The notes: generated from the sequence alone by a model not told the origin. A stretch of 5,907 nucleotides of DNA from Akkermansiaceae bacterium (GCA_029288115.1 JARFPV010000299.1:1-5907), one strand, 5' to 3'. Shown: positions 1-5,907, numbered from the stretch's first letter. Translations and numbers: made by a program.

Positions 1-1151
1 TACAGGTTCCGGTCGAGTGGCTGAAAAACAAGCCCGGCAAATGTGGTGAAGCGAGGCTGCACACCATACTGAACGGCATACATTTGGATTGGGGGAAAGG
101 GTTTGAGTGTGGCGGTTTTTTCCTGCTTTTTACCGTCGCGAATGATGTTGAGCTTGATTTGGTCGCCTGAGAATTTGCGCTCAACGATTTCGTTCATGTT
201 GACCTTTTCTCCCTCAATAAGGATGTTGCCTGCGGCGTCTACCGGATTGTTGTTAATGGCAGTCAGGATGTCATTGGCCTGGAGGACGCCATCGCAGGGG
301 CCATCAGGTGTGACCGATGCCACGAGAACGCCGGGGTCTATGCGACCAAGCCCGAATTTCTTCCTCATTGCTGGGTTGAACATCGCAAACTCGGAGATGC
401 CGAGATCAACATATTTGTCATATCTTCCATCCTCAATGTCCTTGAGGAAGCGTTTGATGACGGGTGGCGGAATCATGTAGCCCGTGTTGTCGGCGGTGCG
501 CAGACCCTGGAATGCAACACCGACTACGAGACCATTCTGGAGCACTGGGCCGCCAGAGTTGCCTGGATTGATCGCGGCATCGATTTGCACAACAAGGTGC
601 TGATCAGATCGAGTGTGGCTGTAGGAATTGAAATCGATGCGGGAAACCACACCGCGCGTTACCGAAATACGGTTGCCGCCAACGGGGTAGCCAATTACGC
701 GGACTTGAGTCTCCAGCTTGGGGACGAGTCCGATATCGAGCGGTTTCAAACCCTCGAATGGGGAAAAATCCTCCACTTCGAGTAGTGCCAAATCACAGTC
801 GTGGGCAATATGTAGGATCTTAGCCGGATGTTTTTGTGGTGATCCGTGCTTGGTGATGAGAAGTCGTCTTGCATTAGAGACCACGTGGGCATTGGTGAGG
901 AAGCGATTTTTTCCAATGATGAATCCTGTGCCGATTCCACCGCTGAATTGTCCTGCTTTCCATGGCTCACGGTAGTTTGGCACCTGAGTTGCGGCTTCGA
1001 TCCTGACGATTGATCCATAGATGCTCTGCGCTTGGGAGGGGACTGCCTTGATGGGCGCAGGGGCAGGCGCGGGGAGGCGTTGTGCTTGGCTCACCGTGGT
1101 AAGGCTCGCTGCAATGATTACGAGAAGGGAAAAAATCATCTTTGAATTCAT
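1..1151 (-). CDS. Secreted Deg/HtrA-family serine protease with PDZ domain (3' end beyond window)
   Basis: I translated this frame by hand: it is open from the ATG at 1151 to the window edge, giving 383 residues and no stop. Residues 1-23 look like a signal peptide (hydrophobic core about 6-18, cleavage likely after the SQA ending at residue 23), so the product should act in the periplasm or outside the cell. A Pro/Ala linker follows. The trypsin-like domain spans about 43-240 and has the full triad: His89 in TNAHVV, Asp120 in HDCDLALLEV and Ser199 in NPGNSGGPV. A PDZ domain covers about 245-350, with PGVLVASVTP and ANDILTAINNNPV segments. The end, FAGLVFQPL (371-379), resembles the region after the first PDZ in plant Deg9-type proteases, which carry a further C-terminal domain, so more than 100 residues may be missing. 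Family role: degradation or chaperoning of misfolded proteins. The gene is divergent from the glycosyltransferase. No clear Shine-Dalgarno precedes the ATG; the ATG at codon 5 is an alternative start but would shorten the signal peptide. Confidence 0.93.
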   Translation of the reverse strand, partial: MNSKMIFSLLVIIAASLTTVSQAQRLPAPAPAPIKAVPSQAQSIYGSIVRIEAATQVPNYREPWKAGQFSGGIGTGFIIGKNRFLTNAHVVSNARRLLITKHGSPQKHPAKILHIAHDCDLALLEVEDFSPFEGLKPLDIGLVPKLETQVRVIGYPVGGNRISVTRGVVSRIDFNSYSHTRSDQHLVVQIDAAINPGNSGGPVLQNGLVVGVAFQGLRTADNTGYMIPPPVIKRFLKDIEDGRYDKYVDLGISEFAMFNPAMRKKFGLGRIDPGVLVASVTPDGPCDGVLQANDILTAINNNPVDAAGNILIEGEKVNMNEIVERKFSGDQIKLNIIRDGKKQEKTATLKPFPPIQMYAVQYGVQPRFTTFAGLVFQPLDRNL

Positions 1152-1263
1152 GTGGGAAAAGCTAGTGGTTCTTACTGCGATTGGAAGCGGGAATGTGGCG
1201 AATATTTGTTTAGGAATTGTGCATTCATCTTGCGTGGCTCTGGTCACTCGTTAGTGTGGTTCC
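1152..1263. promoter_or_regulatory. Divergent intergenic region expected to hold both promoters
   Basis: This 112-base gap separates the start codons of the minus-strand protease and the plus-strand glycosyltransferase, so both genes must be transcribed from here unless a promoter lies inside the opposite gene. It is locally AT-richer around 1200-1222 (AATATTTGTTTAGGAATTG). A weak plus-strand pair is TTGGAA at 1181-1186 followed 16 bases later by TATTTG, but the match to sigma-70 hexamers is poor and I do not call it. No operator-like palindrome stands out. An in-frame TAG at 1252-1254 rules out an upstream extension of the glycosyltransferase beyond that point. Confidence 0.5.
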
Positions 1264-2325
1264 ATGTCCAAGCTGCCGGATGCCCTCCCTGAAGCAGTAG
1301 CATGCCCTGATAAGCCCCCCCTACACTTGAAGGGTGGCTATCTTTGCGTCGCCGCTCCCATGGATTTTACCGAGGCATGCTTTTCAGCGCCGGCTGTCCG
1401 GGCACTGAAAAATGCTCGCCCTCAAGGGACATTGGCCATCGTGTGCACCGAAGAGCAAGTGCCACTATGGCAATTAATGCCACAGGTTGATCAGGTCATT
1501 AGCTACCCGGTAAAAGCATCGTCGCGGCAGATTGCCAAGCTGCTCAGTGAGTCAGATACCGTTTTTGAATCGTCCATCGTCTGGGAAGCAGGTGAAGCAG
1601 CCAAGGCGCTTGCACGTGCCGGCATATTACAGCGCTTCGGATACCCTGCCAAAGGCTTGGGGAAATTCCTCACCGATCCTGTCGAAATCGTGCTCACTCC
1701 GGCACCGATTGAACATCGGGTCAGGCATTACCTGAATTTCATTCAGAAACTGGGAGTTAAGGCATACAAAAAGGAGAACTTTTCCCCCGGAGCTTTAAAA
1801 CCTCCTCCGGAGAAACTTAGAATTGCCATCGCGCCTGCCTCCTCCATGGGCGAGTCCTATGAATGGTCGCTCGAGCGCTTTGCAGAACTGGTAGAGGTAA
1901 TGAATGAACGATATGGTGACGTTGATTGGGTGATACTTGGTGACGGAAGTTCCACCCTCTCCCAGGCAAGATGTTCTGAGTTGCAAAATCAGTTAGGTGA
2001 ATCAGTGAAGGACTACTCGGCGGAGTGGGGGATGCGCGAGTTGCTCGCCGCATTGCCGCATTGCAGCGCCCTGTTGGCATGCGATAGTGAGACGGCTCAT
2101 CTTGCGGCGCATGTTGGGCTTCCTGCCGCTGTGATTTTTGGGCCTAACGAACCCGACTGGAAACGTCCGCTAGGAAAGCAAAGCCGAGTGATCCGTGAGC
2201 ACGTGGCGTGTAGCCCATGTTTCGAATCAAAATGCCCACTCGATATGCGCTGTCAGGAACAGGTCTCGGTTGAAATGGTAACCAGCGAACTGGAAAAGGC
2301 GCTGGCTGTTAGGTATGGTTCCTGA
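1264..2325 (+). CDS. Glycosyltransferase family 9 (ADP-heptose:LPS heptosyltransferase-like)
   Basis: The gene encodes 353 residues, close to the usual 320-360 for WaaC/WaaF-type family 9 enzymes. These GT-B enzymes act at the cytoplasmic face of the inner membrane and add heptose, or another activated sugar, to the lipopolysaccharide core. The N-terminal half has VAAPMDFTEACFSAPAVRALK (29-49), whose Asp34 sits where heptosyltransferases place their catalytic Asp, although the usual preceding Gly is Met here. The C-terminal nucleotide-sugar domain shows IAIAPASSMGESYEWSLERF (187-206), VILGDGSS (223-230), and the family signature CDSETAHLAAHVGLPAAVIF (273-292) followed by FGPNEPDW. The tail CSPCFESKCPLDMRC (316-330) matches the Cys-containing segment typical of WaaF. 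There is no signal peptide or membrane segment. The ATG at 1264 is the first start after an in-frame TAG at 1252; it lacks a clear Shine-Dalgarno. The gene stands alone on its strand, so its acceptor and donor sugar cannot be set from context. Confidence 0.9.
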   Translation: MSKLPDALPEAVACPDKPPLHLKGGYLCVAAPMDFTEACFSAPAVRALKNARPQGTLAIVCTEEQVPLWQLMPQVDQVISYPVKASSRQIAKLLSESDTVFESSIVWEAGEAAKALARAGILQRFGYPAKGLGKFLTDPVEIVLTPAPIEHRVRHYLNFIQKLGVKAYKKENFSPGALKPPPEKLRIAIAPASSMGESYEWSLERFAELVEVMNERYGDVDWVILGDGSSTLSQARCSELQNQLGESVKDYSAEWGMRELLAALPHCSALLACDSETAHLAAHVGLPAAVIFGPNEPDWKRPLGKQSRVIREHVACSPCFESKCPLDMRCQEQVSVEMVTSELEKALAVRYGS

Positions 2326-2337
2326 TGCCGAACAATT

Positions 2338-3888
2338 CTACTCCTCTAACTGAATCCTCGGAAACACAGGCTTAGGCTTGCCGACCTCGTGCCCTGCGGG
2401 AACGAGTCCCCATGCGAGGTCGGTGGATTTTTTCTCGGCTAATTCCGGTAGTCTGAGCTGATTGTGAATCTTGGCGCAGGCTTCTGGAGTAACAGGGGAG
2501 AGTAGCACGCTGATGTGTGCGCAGCTTTCCACCATGTGGTAGAGAACGGAGGCGAGCTTAGCACGCTGGGTCTCGTCCTTGGCAAGCTCCCATGGCTTAT
2601 TGCGTTCGGCGTAGCCGTTGCAGAAGCTGACGTGTTTGTTCAGAGCACGCAGTGCTGCAGATGTGTCGTAGCTCTCCATGGCTTCGTTGTAGGCAGCGGT
2701 GCTGTCTGCGAGAGATTTACGTAGTGCCGCACTATCGTCATCGTCGTAGTCGCTAGCTTCCATGATGCCGCCGAGTGAGCGTTTGCTCATGCTGAGTGCA
2801 CGGTTGCAGAGGTTGCCGAGGTCGTTAGCAAGCTCGGTGTTGTAGAGTGTCACGAGACGCTGCACGTCGAAGTCGGCATCTTTACCGATGACTACATCGC
2901 GCACTAGGTAGTAACGTAATGTTTCCGCTCCGAATTGCTCGGCTAATGCATCTGGGTCGACGATGTTTCCTAGGCTGCTCGACATTTTTTCGCCTCGGAT
3001 ATTGAGAAAGCCATGAACTAACAGAGTGGGCATCTGCTCGTTGGTGAAGCCCATTGCGTGGAGCATACACGGCCAGTAAATCGCGTGGGCAGGAACAAGA
3101 ATGTCCTTACCGATGACATGCAAATCGGCGGGCCAAAGCTTGTCAAAATCCGGGAGGTTTTCAGCAGCTTCGTATCCTGCGAACGAGATGTAATTAATCA
3201 GCGCATCAAACCAGACATAGGTCACGAAGTCGGTGTCGAAGGGGAGTTCGATACCCCAGTGAAGTCGGTCTTTCGGACGGGAAATACACAGGTCGGTGTC
3301 TGCTGCCCGTTCAAGCGCATTGAGCACCTCGTTGCGTCGGAATGCCGGAGTGATGCCAAATTCACCCGATGTGACCACTTCCTTGAGCCATTCCGCGTGC
3401 TCGGAGAGTTTGAAATACCAGTTCTCCTCTTCAAGCTCAATGACCTCGCCCCATTCGGGACCGAATTCTCCCGCCTCATTGCGATCTTTTTCGGTGAGGT
3501 ATTGCTCCTGGCGAACTGAGTAAAAGCCCTTGTAGGCCTTCTTGTAGAGTTGTCCTTCGTCGTGCAGTTTGGTCAGGATATTCTGCACGCACTGCTTGTG
3601 AAGGTCGGCTGTGGTTTCTGCCCAGCCGTCGTATTGGACTCCGAGTTTTTTCCATAACGCAATGAACTTCTTTGTATTGCGATTGGCAAGAGTGGCGACG
3701 TTCACGCCCTCCTTTTCCGCCGTCTGTTGCATCTTCTGGCCATGCTGGTCAACGCCTGTCAGGAAATAGGCGTCGTCTCCCGCGAGGCGGCGATGGCGAG
3801 CAATAACATCGGTGAGGATTTTCTCGTAGGCGTGGCCGATGTGGGGCGCGCCATTCGGGTAATCGATGGCAGTGGTGATATAGAACAT
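2338..3888 (-). CDS. metG: Methionyl-tRNA synthetase (short form, no zinc-knuckle cysteines)
   Basis: This cytoplasmic class I synthetase charges tRNA-Met and initiator tRNA with methionine using ATP. Signatures in order: FYITTAIDYPNGAPHIGHAY (2-21) with the HIGH motif at 16-19; TGVDQHGQKMQQTA (44-57); VTYVWFDALINYIS (222-235) of the methionine pocket; GEKMSSSLGN (299-308), the KMSKS loop; and the anticodon-domain NKPW (430-433), whose Trp corresponds to the anticodon-reading Trp of the E. coli enzyme. The pattern resembles the Bacillus/Thermus-type MetRS rather than the E. coli type. In the connective-peptide knuckle (about 121-165, GFYSVRQEQYLTEKDRN onward) all the usual zinc-binding Cys positions are replaced. 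At 516 residues it ends after the anticodon domain (PVFPRIQLEE), so the optional C-terminal tRNA-binding domain is absent. The ATG at 3888 sits directly before the first conserved motif, leaving no room for a later start; no Shine-Dalgarno is seen. It lies 48 bases after the folding-factor gene on the same strand and converges on the glycosyltransferase gene with 12 bases between stops. Confidence 0.98.
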   Translation of the reverse strand: MFYITTAIDYPNGAPHIGHAYEKILTDVIARHRRLAGDDAYFLTGVDQHGQKMQQTAEKEGVNVATLANRNTKKFIALWKKLGVQYDGWAETTADLHKQCVQNILTKLHDEGQLYKKAYKGFYSVRQEQYLTEKDRNEAGEFGPEWGEVIELEEENWYFKLSEHAEWLKEVVTSGEFGITPAFRRNEVLNALERAADTDLCISRPKDRLHWGIELPFDTDFVTYVWFDALINYISFAGYEAAENLPDFDKLWPADLHVIGKDILVPAHAIYWPCMLHAMGFTNEQMPTLLVHGFLNIRGEKMSSSLGNIVDPDALAEQFGAETLRYYLVRDVVIGKDADFDVQRLVTLYNTELANDLGNLCNRALSMSKRSLGGIMEASDYDDDDSAALRKSLADSTAAYNEAMESYDTSAALRALNKHVSFCNGYAERNKPWELAKDETQRAKLASVLYHMVESCAHISVLLSPVTPEACAKIHNQLRLPELAEKKSTDLAWGLVPAGHEVGKPKPVFPRIQLEE

Positions 3889-3936
3889 GTCGGGAGACGG
3901 GGATAGAGCAGGGCGCTAGTGACCGTGTTATACGGG

Positions 3937-5682
3937 CTAGTTACTTTGTGCGAATGTACCACTCACCTTGGCTTTTTCGAACTGAGTGTCTCTCCAGTTC
4001 ATGAATGCGCGCACCATGAGTTCACCTCGAGAACCGTTGACCATGGAATCGACCATGTTTTTATTCTCTTCAGTGTCTTCGATCTCACGCTTTTCAACAA
4101 AGATGATCAGTGAGCGATCGTTTTCGTGAATGGCCTCTGACACGTCACCGGCGTTCAGTCCGCTGGCTACTTGATGGAGCTCGCGGTGGCTTGGCTCGTT
4201 CTTAGGTGCGATACCACTAGCAGAGTAGGGGCCCACCTGAACGGGCGTGAGGTCGAGCTCTTTAGCGGCGGCATCAAATCCCTTGCCTGACTTGATAGAA
4301 GCGACGATTTTCTCACGTGCTTCATCGGCAGCTTTCTTGACCTTCTTCGTGGCGTTTTCAGAGATGAGTTGTGCACGTGCCTTGGCGCGTGCAGCCGTGT
4401 AGTCAAGCAGCACAGGCTCGATGACTTCATCCAAGCGGAAGATAATCCAGCCGGTCTCGCCGACACGGAGGGGCTTGGAGACAAGATCATACGGGTCACT
4501 GACATTTGCCATGGAAAACACTTCATCCAAGAGGTGTTTGCCGCGGGCAGAGTTGCCGCGAAGTGAGAGTTCCTTGAGTGCTTCTGGTGGTTTGGCGCGA
4601 GTGAATAGCTCGGTCTTCACGAGGCTGTGCTCGTGCTCCTTGACGATGGCTTCCAGATCGAGAGGCAGTTTTTCGTTAATCTTCTGCACAATCTCATCGG
4701 AGATGGTTTCGACCTCGCGCATGACTGCGATGCGGGCTTTCTTATTCTTGTCTTCCTCGGTTTTTTTGGCTTTGGCTTCGGCTTCTTTGCGATCCTTTTC
4801 AGCTTGGCTTTCAGCGGTCTCGGCATCAGCTTTTTCCTCTGGTGTGTCTTTCTTCTCCTCTTTCTTCAGATCCTCGGGGACGTCGAGAAGTATGTAGGAA
4901 ATGCGGCGTTGCTCGTCAGTTTTATAGGCATCCTGATGGACTTCCCAGTATGCCTTGATTTCTTCTTCGGTCGGCTTTTCCTTTTCTACAAAGTCGTCGC
5001 GATTTAGAACGACACGGGCAAGCGTCACAGTCTGGTTGCGTGCTTCGAGTTGGTCCTGCACCGCTGTGCGTGGAGCGATCAGCCCGCTACCGACCAGTTG
5101 GATCAGCTTGGTAAGACAAAGGCTTTCACGAACTACCTCACGTAGGTGCTTTTCGGTCATGCCAAGTCGTCCGAGGCGTTTATCCACGAATGAGGCATAT
5201 TCCCCGGCGTCATAATTTCCGCCGGGTGCGAAACGGCCGGAGGTCTTTAGAGACTCAGTTACCTCCTCATCACTCGCATACAGACCCATGTCATTCATCG
5301 CACGCTGTAGGGTGGTACGGTTAGCGATGAAGCGGCTGAAATCCTGCTGATCAAGATTCCGGCTCATCGTGACATAGTAGTTCGGGTAGCCATAACGCAT
5401 CAGCTGGTTCGCCTGGGCGAGTTGCTGGTAGTCAGGTGCAATGAGGAAATTGATATAGAAATGCAATCCAAGCTCGCTGGCGAGTTGAAGCGTGCGATCA
5501 CCACGGCGGTAATACTCCTGCTCGTCTATGGATTGACCATATACCTCGAGTACAGCTGGGCCACTCCCGCCGCCTCCGCCCGTACCGGTGCCGATATCGT
5601 TCATGGTGAATAGGAACCCTGCTCCGAGCAGGATGAAAACGACGACCATCAGGCCGGTGTATTTGCGCATGTTTTCTATCAT
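3937..5682 (-). CDS. Membrane-anchored SurA/PpiD-like periplasmic folding factor (parvulin-type)
   Basis: The product has 581 residues with the layout of PpiD/SurA-type peptidyl-prolyl isomerase chaperones, which help exported proteins fold. A single hydrophobic segment (about 9-27) preceded by MIENMRKY gives an N-in, C-periplasmic anchor. A Gly-rich linker (30-42) and a SurA_N-like helical domain (about 43-215) follow; the latter includes VLEVYGQSIDEQEYYRR and helices around 110-200. Residues 250-270 (YKTDEQRRISYILLDVP) look like the first strand of a parvulin domain. A Lys/Glu/Ala-rich, probably coiled segment (about 270-320) then interrupts it, and GETGWIIFRLDEVIEP (408-423) looks like the closing strand. 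A second parvulin-like or C-terminal SurA helix region spans about 440-570 (GFDAAAKELDLTPVQVGPYS). Canonical parvulin active-site motifs are not obvious, so it may be mainly a chaperone; I infer this. The ATG at 5682 is the first after an in-frame TAG at 5737-5739. The gene is probably first in a two-gene unit with metG. Confidence 0.85.
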   Translation of the reverse strand: MIENMRKYTGLMVVVFILLGAGFLFTMNDIGTGTGGGGGSGPAVLEVYGQSIDEQEYYRRGDRTLQLASELGLHFYINFLIAPDYQQLAQANQLMRYGYPNYYVTMSRNLDQQDFSRFIANRTTLQRAMNDMGLYASDEEVTESLKTSGRFAPGGNYDAGEYASFVDKRLGRLGMTEKHLREVVRESLCLTKLIQLVGSGLIAPRTAVQDQLEARNQTVTLARVVLNRDDFVEKEKPTEEEIKAYWEVHQDAYKTDEQRRISYILLDVPEDLKKEEKKDTPEEKADAETAESQAEKDRKEAEAKAKKTEEDKNKKARIAVMREVETISDEIVQKINEKLPLDLEAIVKEHEHSLVKTELFTRAKPPEALKELSLRGNSARGKHLLDEVFSMANVSDPYDLVSKPLRVGETGWIIFRLDEVIEPVLLDYTAARAKARAQLISENATKKVKKAADEAREKIVASIKSGKGFDAAAKELDLTPVQVGPYSASGIAPKNEPSHRELHQVASGLNAGDVSEAIHENDRSLIIFVEKREIEDTEENKNMVDSMVNGSRGELMVRAFMNWRDTQFEKAKVSGTFAQSN

Positions 5683-5733
5683 GATGGAAAAATAAGTATG
5701 GTTTGCCGCCTCGGCACAGCGGACGGGCGCGGG

Positions 5734-5762
5734 AATCTAGTGAGAGAATCCCCACGTAGCAA
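5734..5762 (-). promoter_or_regulatory. Candidate sigma-70-type promoter for the folding-factor/metG unit
   Basis: Reading the minus strand, TTGCTA (5762-5757) is followed after exactly 17 bases by TAGATT (5739-5734). Each hexamer matches 4 of 6 consensus bases. A transcript would start near 5727 and leave a leader of about 45 bases before the ATG at 5682. Location and spacing fit, but such matches occur by chance and Verrucomicrobiota promoter consensus is not something I can verify here. Confidence 0.35.
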
Positions 5763-5820
5763 CCCTAAAGCCACAGAGAATGAACGATTGAATGAGCGAT
5801 TGAATGGACGATGGGGATTC
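5746..5820. repeat. Perfect 9-base inverted repeat enclosing the tandem repeats
   Basis: GAATCCCCA at 5746-5754 is the exact reverse complement of TGGGGATTC at 5812-5820, with 57 bases between the arms. The left arm lies inside the spacer of the candidate promoter at 5734-5762. The arms could be paired binding sites for a regulator of the downstream gene, or the ends of a long weak hairpin in a transcript coming from further right. Further GAATCC/GGATTC words at 5851-5858, 5874-5879 and 5898-5904 show the motif is frequent in this stretch. Confidence 0.5.
5778..5813. repeat. Three tandem copies of a 12-base unit (GAATGARCGATT)
   Basis: The copies are GAATGAACGATT (5778-5789), GAATGAGCGATT (5790-5801) and GAATGGACGATG (5802-5813). 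The second differs from the first at one base, and the third differs at two or three. They lie about 100-130 bases upstream of the folding-factor start, just upstream of the candidate promoter. They could be iterated regulator sites or simple slippage products. The 12-base period would also keep a reading frame, but no convincing gene runs through it. Confidence 0.8.
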
Positions 5821-5826
5821 GCGGGC

Positions 5827-5866
5827 ACAAAATAGCCCCAGCAGGAGACAGGATTCCCACTGGGGC
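5827..5866 (-). terminator. Rho-independent terminator-like hairpin, best on the minus strand
   Basis: GCCCCAG (5835-5841) pairs perfectly with CTGGGGC (5860-5866). Inside, a 2x2 internal mismatch is followed by a further short helix (5844-5847 with 5854-5857, one G-T wobble) closed by a 6-base loop. On the minus strand the stem is followed at once by TATTTTGTG, a fair U-tract. On the plus strand a weaker CCGGTTTTG follows. I read it as the end of a minus-strand transcript entering from beyond 5907. That would separate it from the folding-factor/metG unit, which then needs its own promoter. It could also act in both directions. Confidence 0.6.
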
Positions 5867-5907
5867 CGGTTTTGAATCCAGTTCCGCGGGACTCGAAGAA
5901 TCCCAGC
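5867..5907. other. Unassigned right-edge sequence
   Basis: These 41 bases hold no recognisable gene end. All three minus-strand frames are free of stops from the edge through the hairpin, so a protein gene ending just to the right must stop beyond 5907 or read through the hairpin. A near-palindrome GTTCCGCGGGAC (5881-5892, one G-T mismatch) and a GGGA/TCCC pair around TTCGAG are present. The latter recalls a tRNA T-loop, but the stem does not pair as a tRNA would. Confidence 0.3.

Noticed and set aside
103..480. Plus-strand open frame of 125 codons at the left
   Set aside because: It lies antisense to the protease PDZ region, which has clear family motifs on the minus strand.
1021..1254. Plus-strand 77-codon frame running up to the glycosyltransferase
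   Set aside because: It starts inside the antisense of the protease signal-peptide region, has low-complexity Ala/Gly content, and ends at the stop just before the glycosyltransferase start.
2326..2337. Possible shared terminator between the convergent glycosyltransferase and metG stops
   Set aside because: The 12-base gap is too short, and I found no hairpin with a U-tract extending into either gene end.
3058..3519. Plus-strand open frame of 153 codons inside metG
   Set aside because: It lies antisense to unmistakable methionyl-tRNA synthetase coding sequence and shows no domain or start signal.
3915..3940. Short hairpin CCGT-ATAAC-ACGG between the folding-factor gene and metG
   Set aside because: The stem is only 4 base pairs with no U-tract, so it is too weak to be a terminator.
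4421..4897. Plus-strand open frame of 158 codons opposite the folding-factor gene
   Set aside because: It is Ser/Phe/Leu-rich because it is antisense to a Lys/Glu-rich coding stretch. It resembles no family I recognise, while the minus-strand frame is long and has a coherent domain layout.
5740..5835. Possible plus-strand mini-ORF (GTG start, 31 codons) in which the tandem repeat reads NERLNERLNGRW
   Set aside because: The non-ATG start lacks a ribosome binding site and overlaps the candidate promoter. The repeat-derived peptide has no supporting context, so it is probably chance.
5875..5907. tRNA-like T-loop (TTCGAGTCCCGC on the minus strand) at the right edge
   Set aside because: The five bases before the loop (GATTC) do not pair with CCCGC, and no acceptor, D or anticodon arms fit, so it is not called as a tRNA or attachment site.

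Overview
The window looks like a chromosomal segment of a Gram-negative bacterium, most likely from Verrucomicrobiota (an Akkermansia/Rubritalea-like relative). That placement rests on remembered family resemblance of the methionyl-tRNA synthetase and the SurA/PpiD-like protein, not on a search. Supporting hints are moderate GC content, a lipopolysaccharide-type glycosyltransferase (so an outer membrane), two exported or membrane-anchored envelope proteins, and no clear Shine-Dalgarno sequence at any of the four gene starts.

Layout from left to right. (1) Positions 1-1151, minus strand: the first 383 codons of a secreted Deg/HtrA serine protease with signal peptide, His-Asp-Ser triad and a PDZ domain; its C-terminus lies beyond the left edge. 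(2) Positions 1152-1263: a 112-base divergent gap that should carry promoters for both flanking genes. (3) Positions 1264-2325, plus strand: a complete glycosyltransferase family 9 (heptosyltransferase-like) gene. (4) Positions 2338-3888, minus strand: metG, methionyl-tRNA synthetase, convergent with the glycosyltransferase and only 12 bases from it. (5) Positions 3937-5682, minus strand: a membrane-anchored SurA/PpiD-like folding factor, 48 bases upstream of metG and probably cotranscribed with it. (6) Positions 5683-5907: a non-coding stretch with a candidate promoter for the folding-factor/metG unit, three copies of a 12-base tandem repeat enclosed by a perfect 9-base inverted repeat, and a terminator-like hairpin that probably ends a minus-strand transcript arriving from beyond the right edge.

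Three of the four genes concern the cell envelope: periplasmic proteolysis or quality control, surface glycan assembly, and folding of exported proteins. metG is the housekeeping exception. I see no mobile element, CRISPR array, rRNA or tRNA gene, toxin-antitoxin pair or defence system, and no convincing undescribed system. The points most worth a second look are the structured region upstream of the folding factor, the Lys/Glu-rich insertion in that protein, the cysteine-free knuckle and short length of MetG, and the plant Deg9-like character of the protease.
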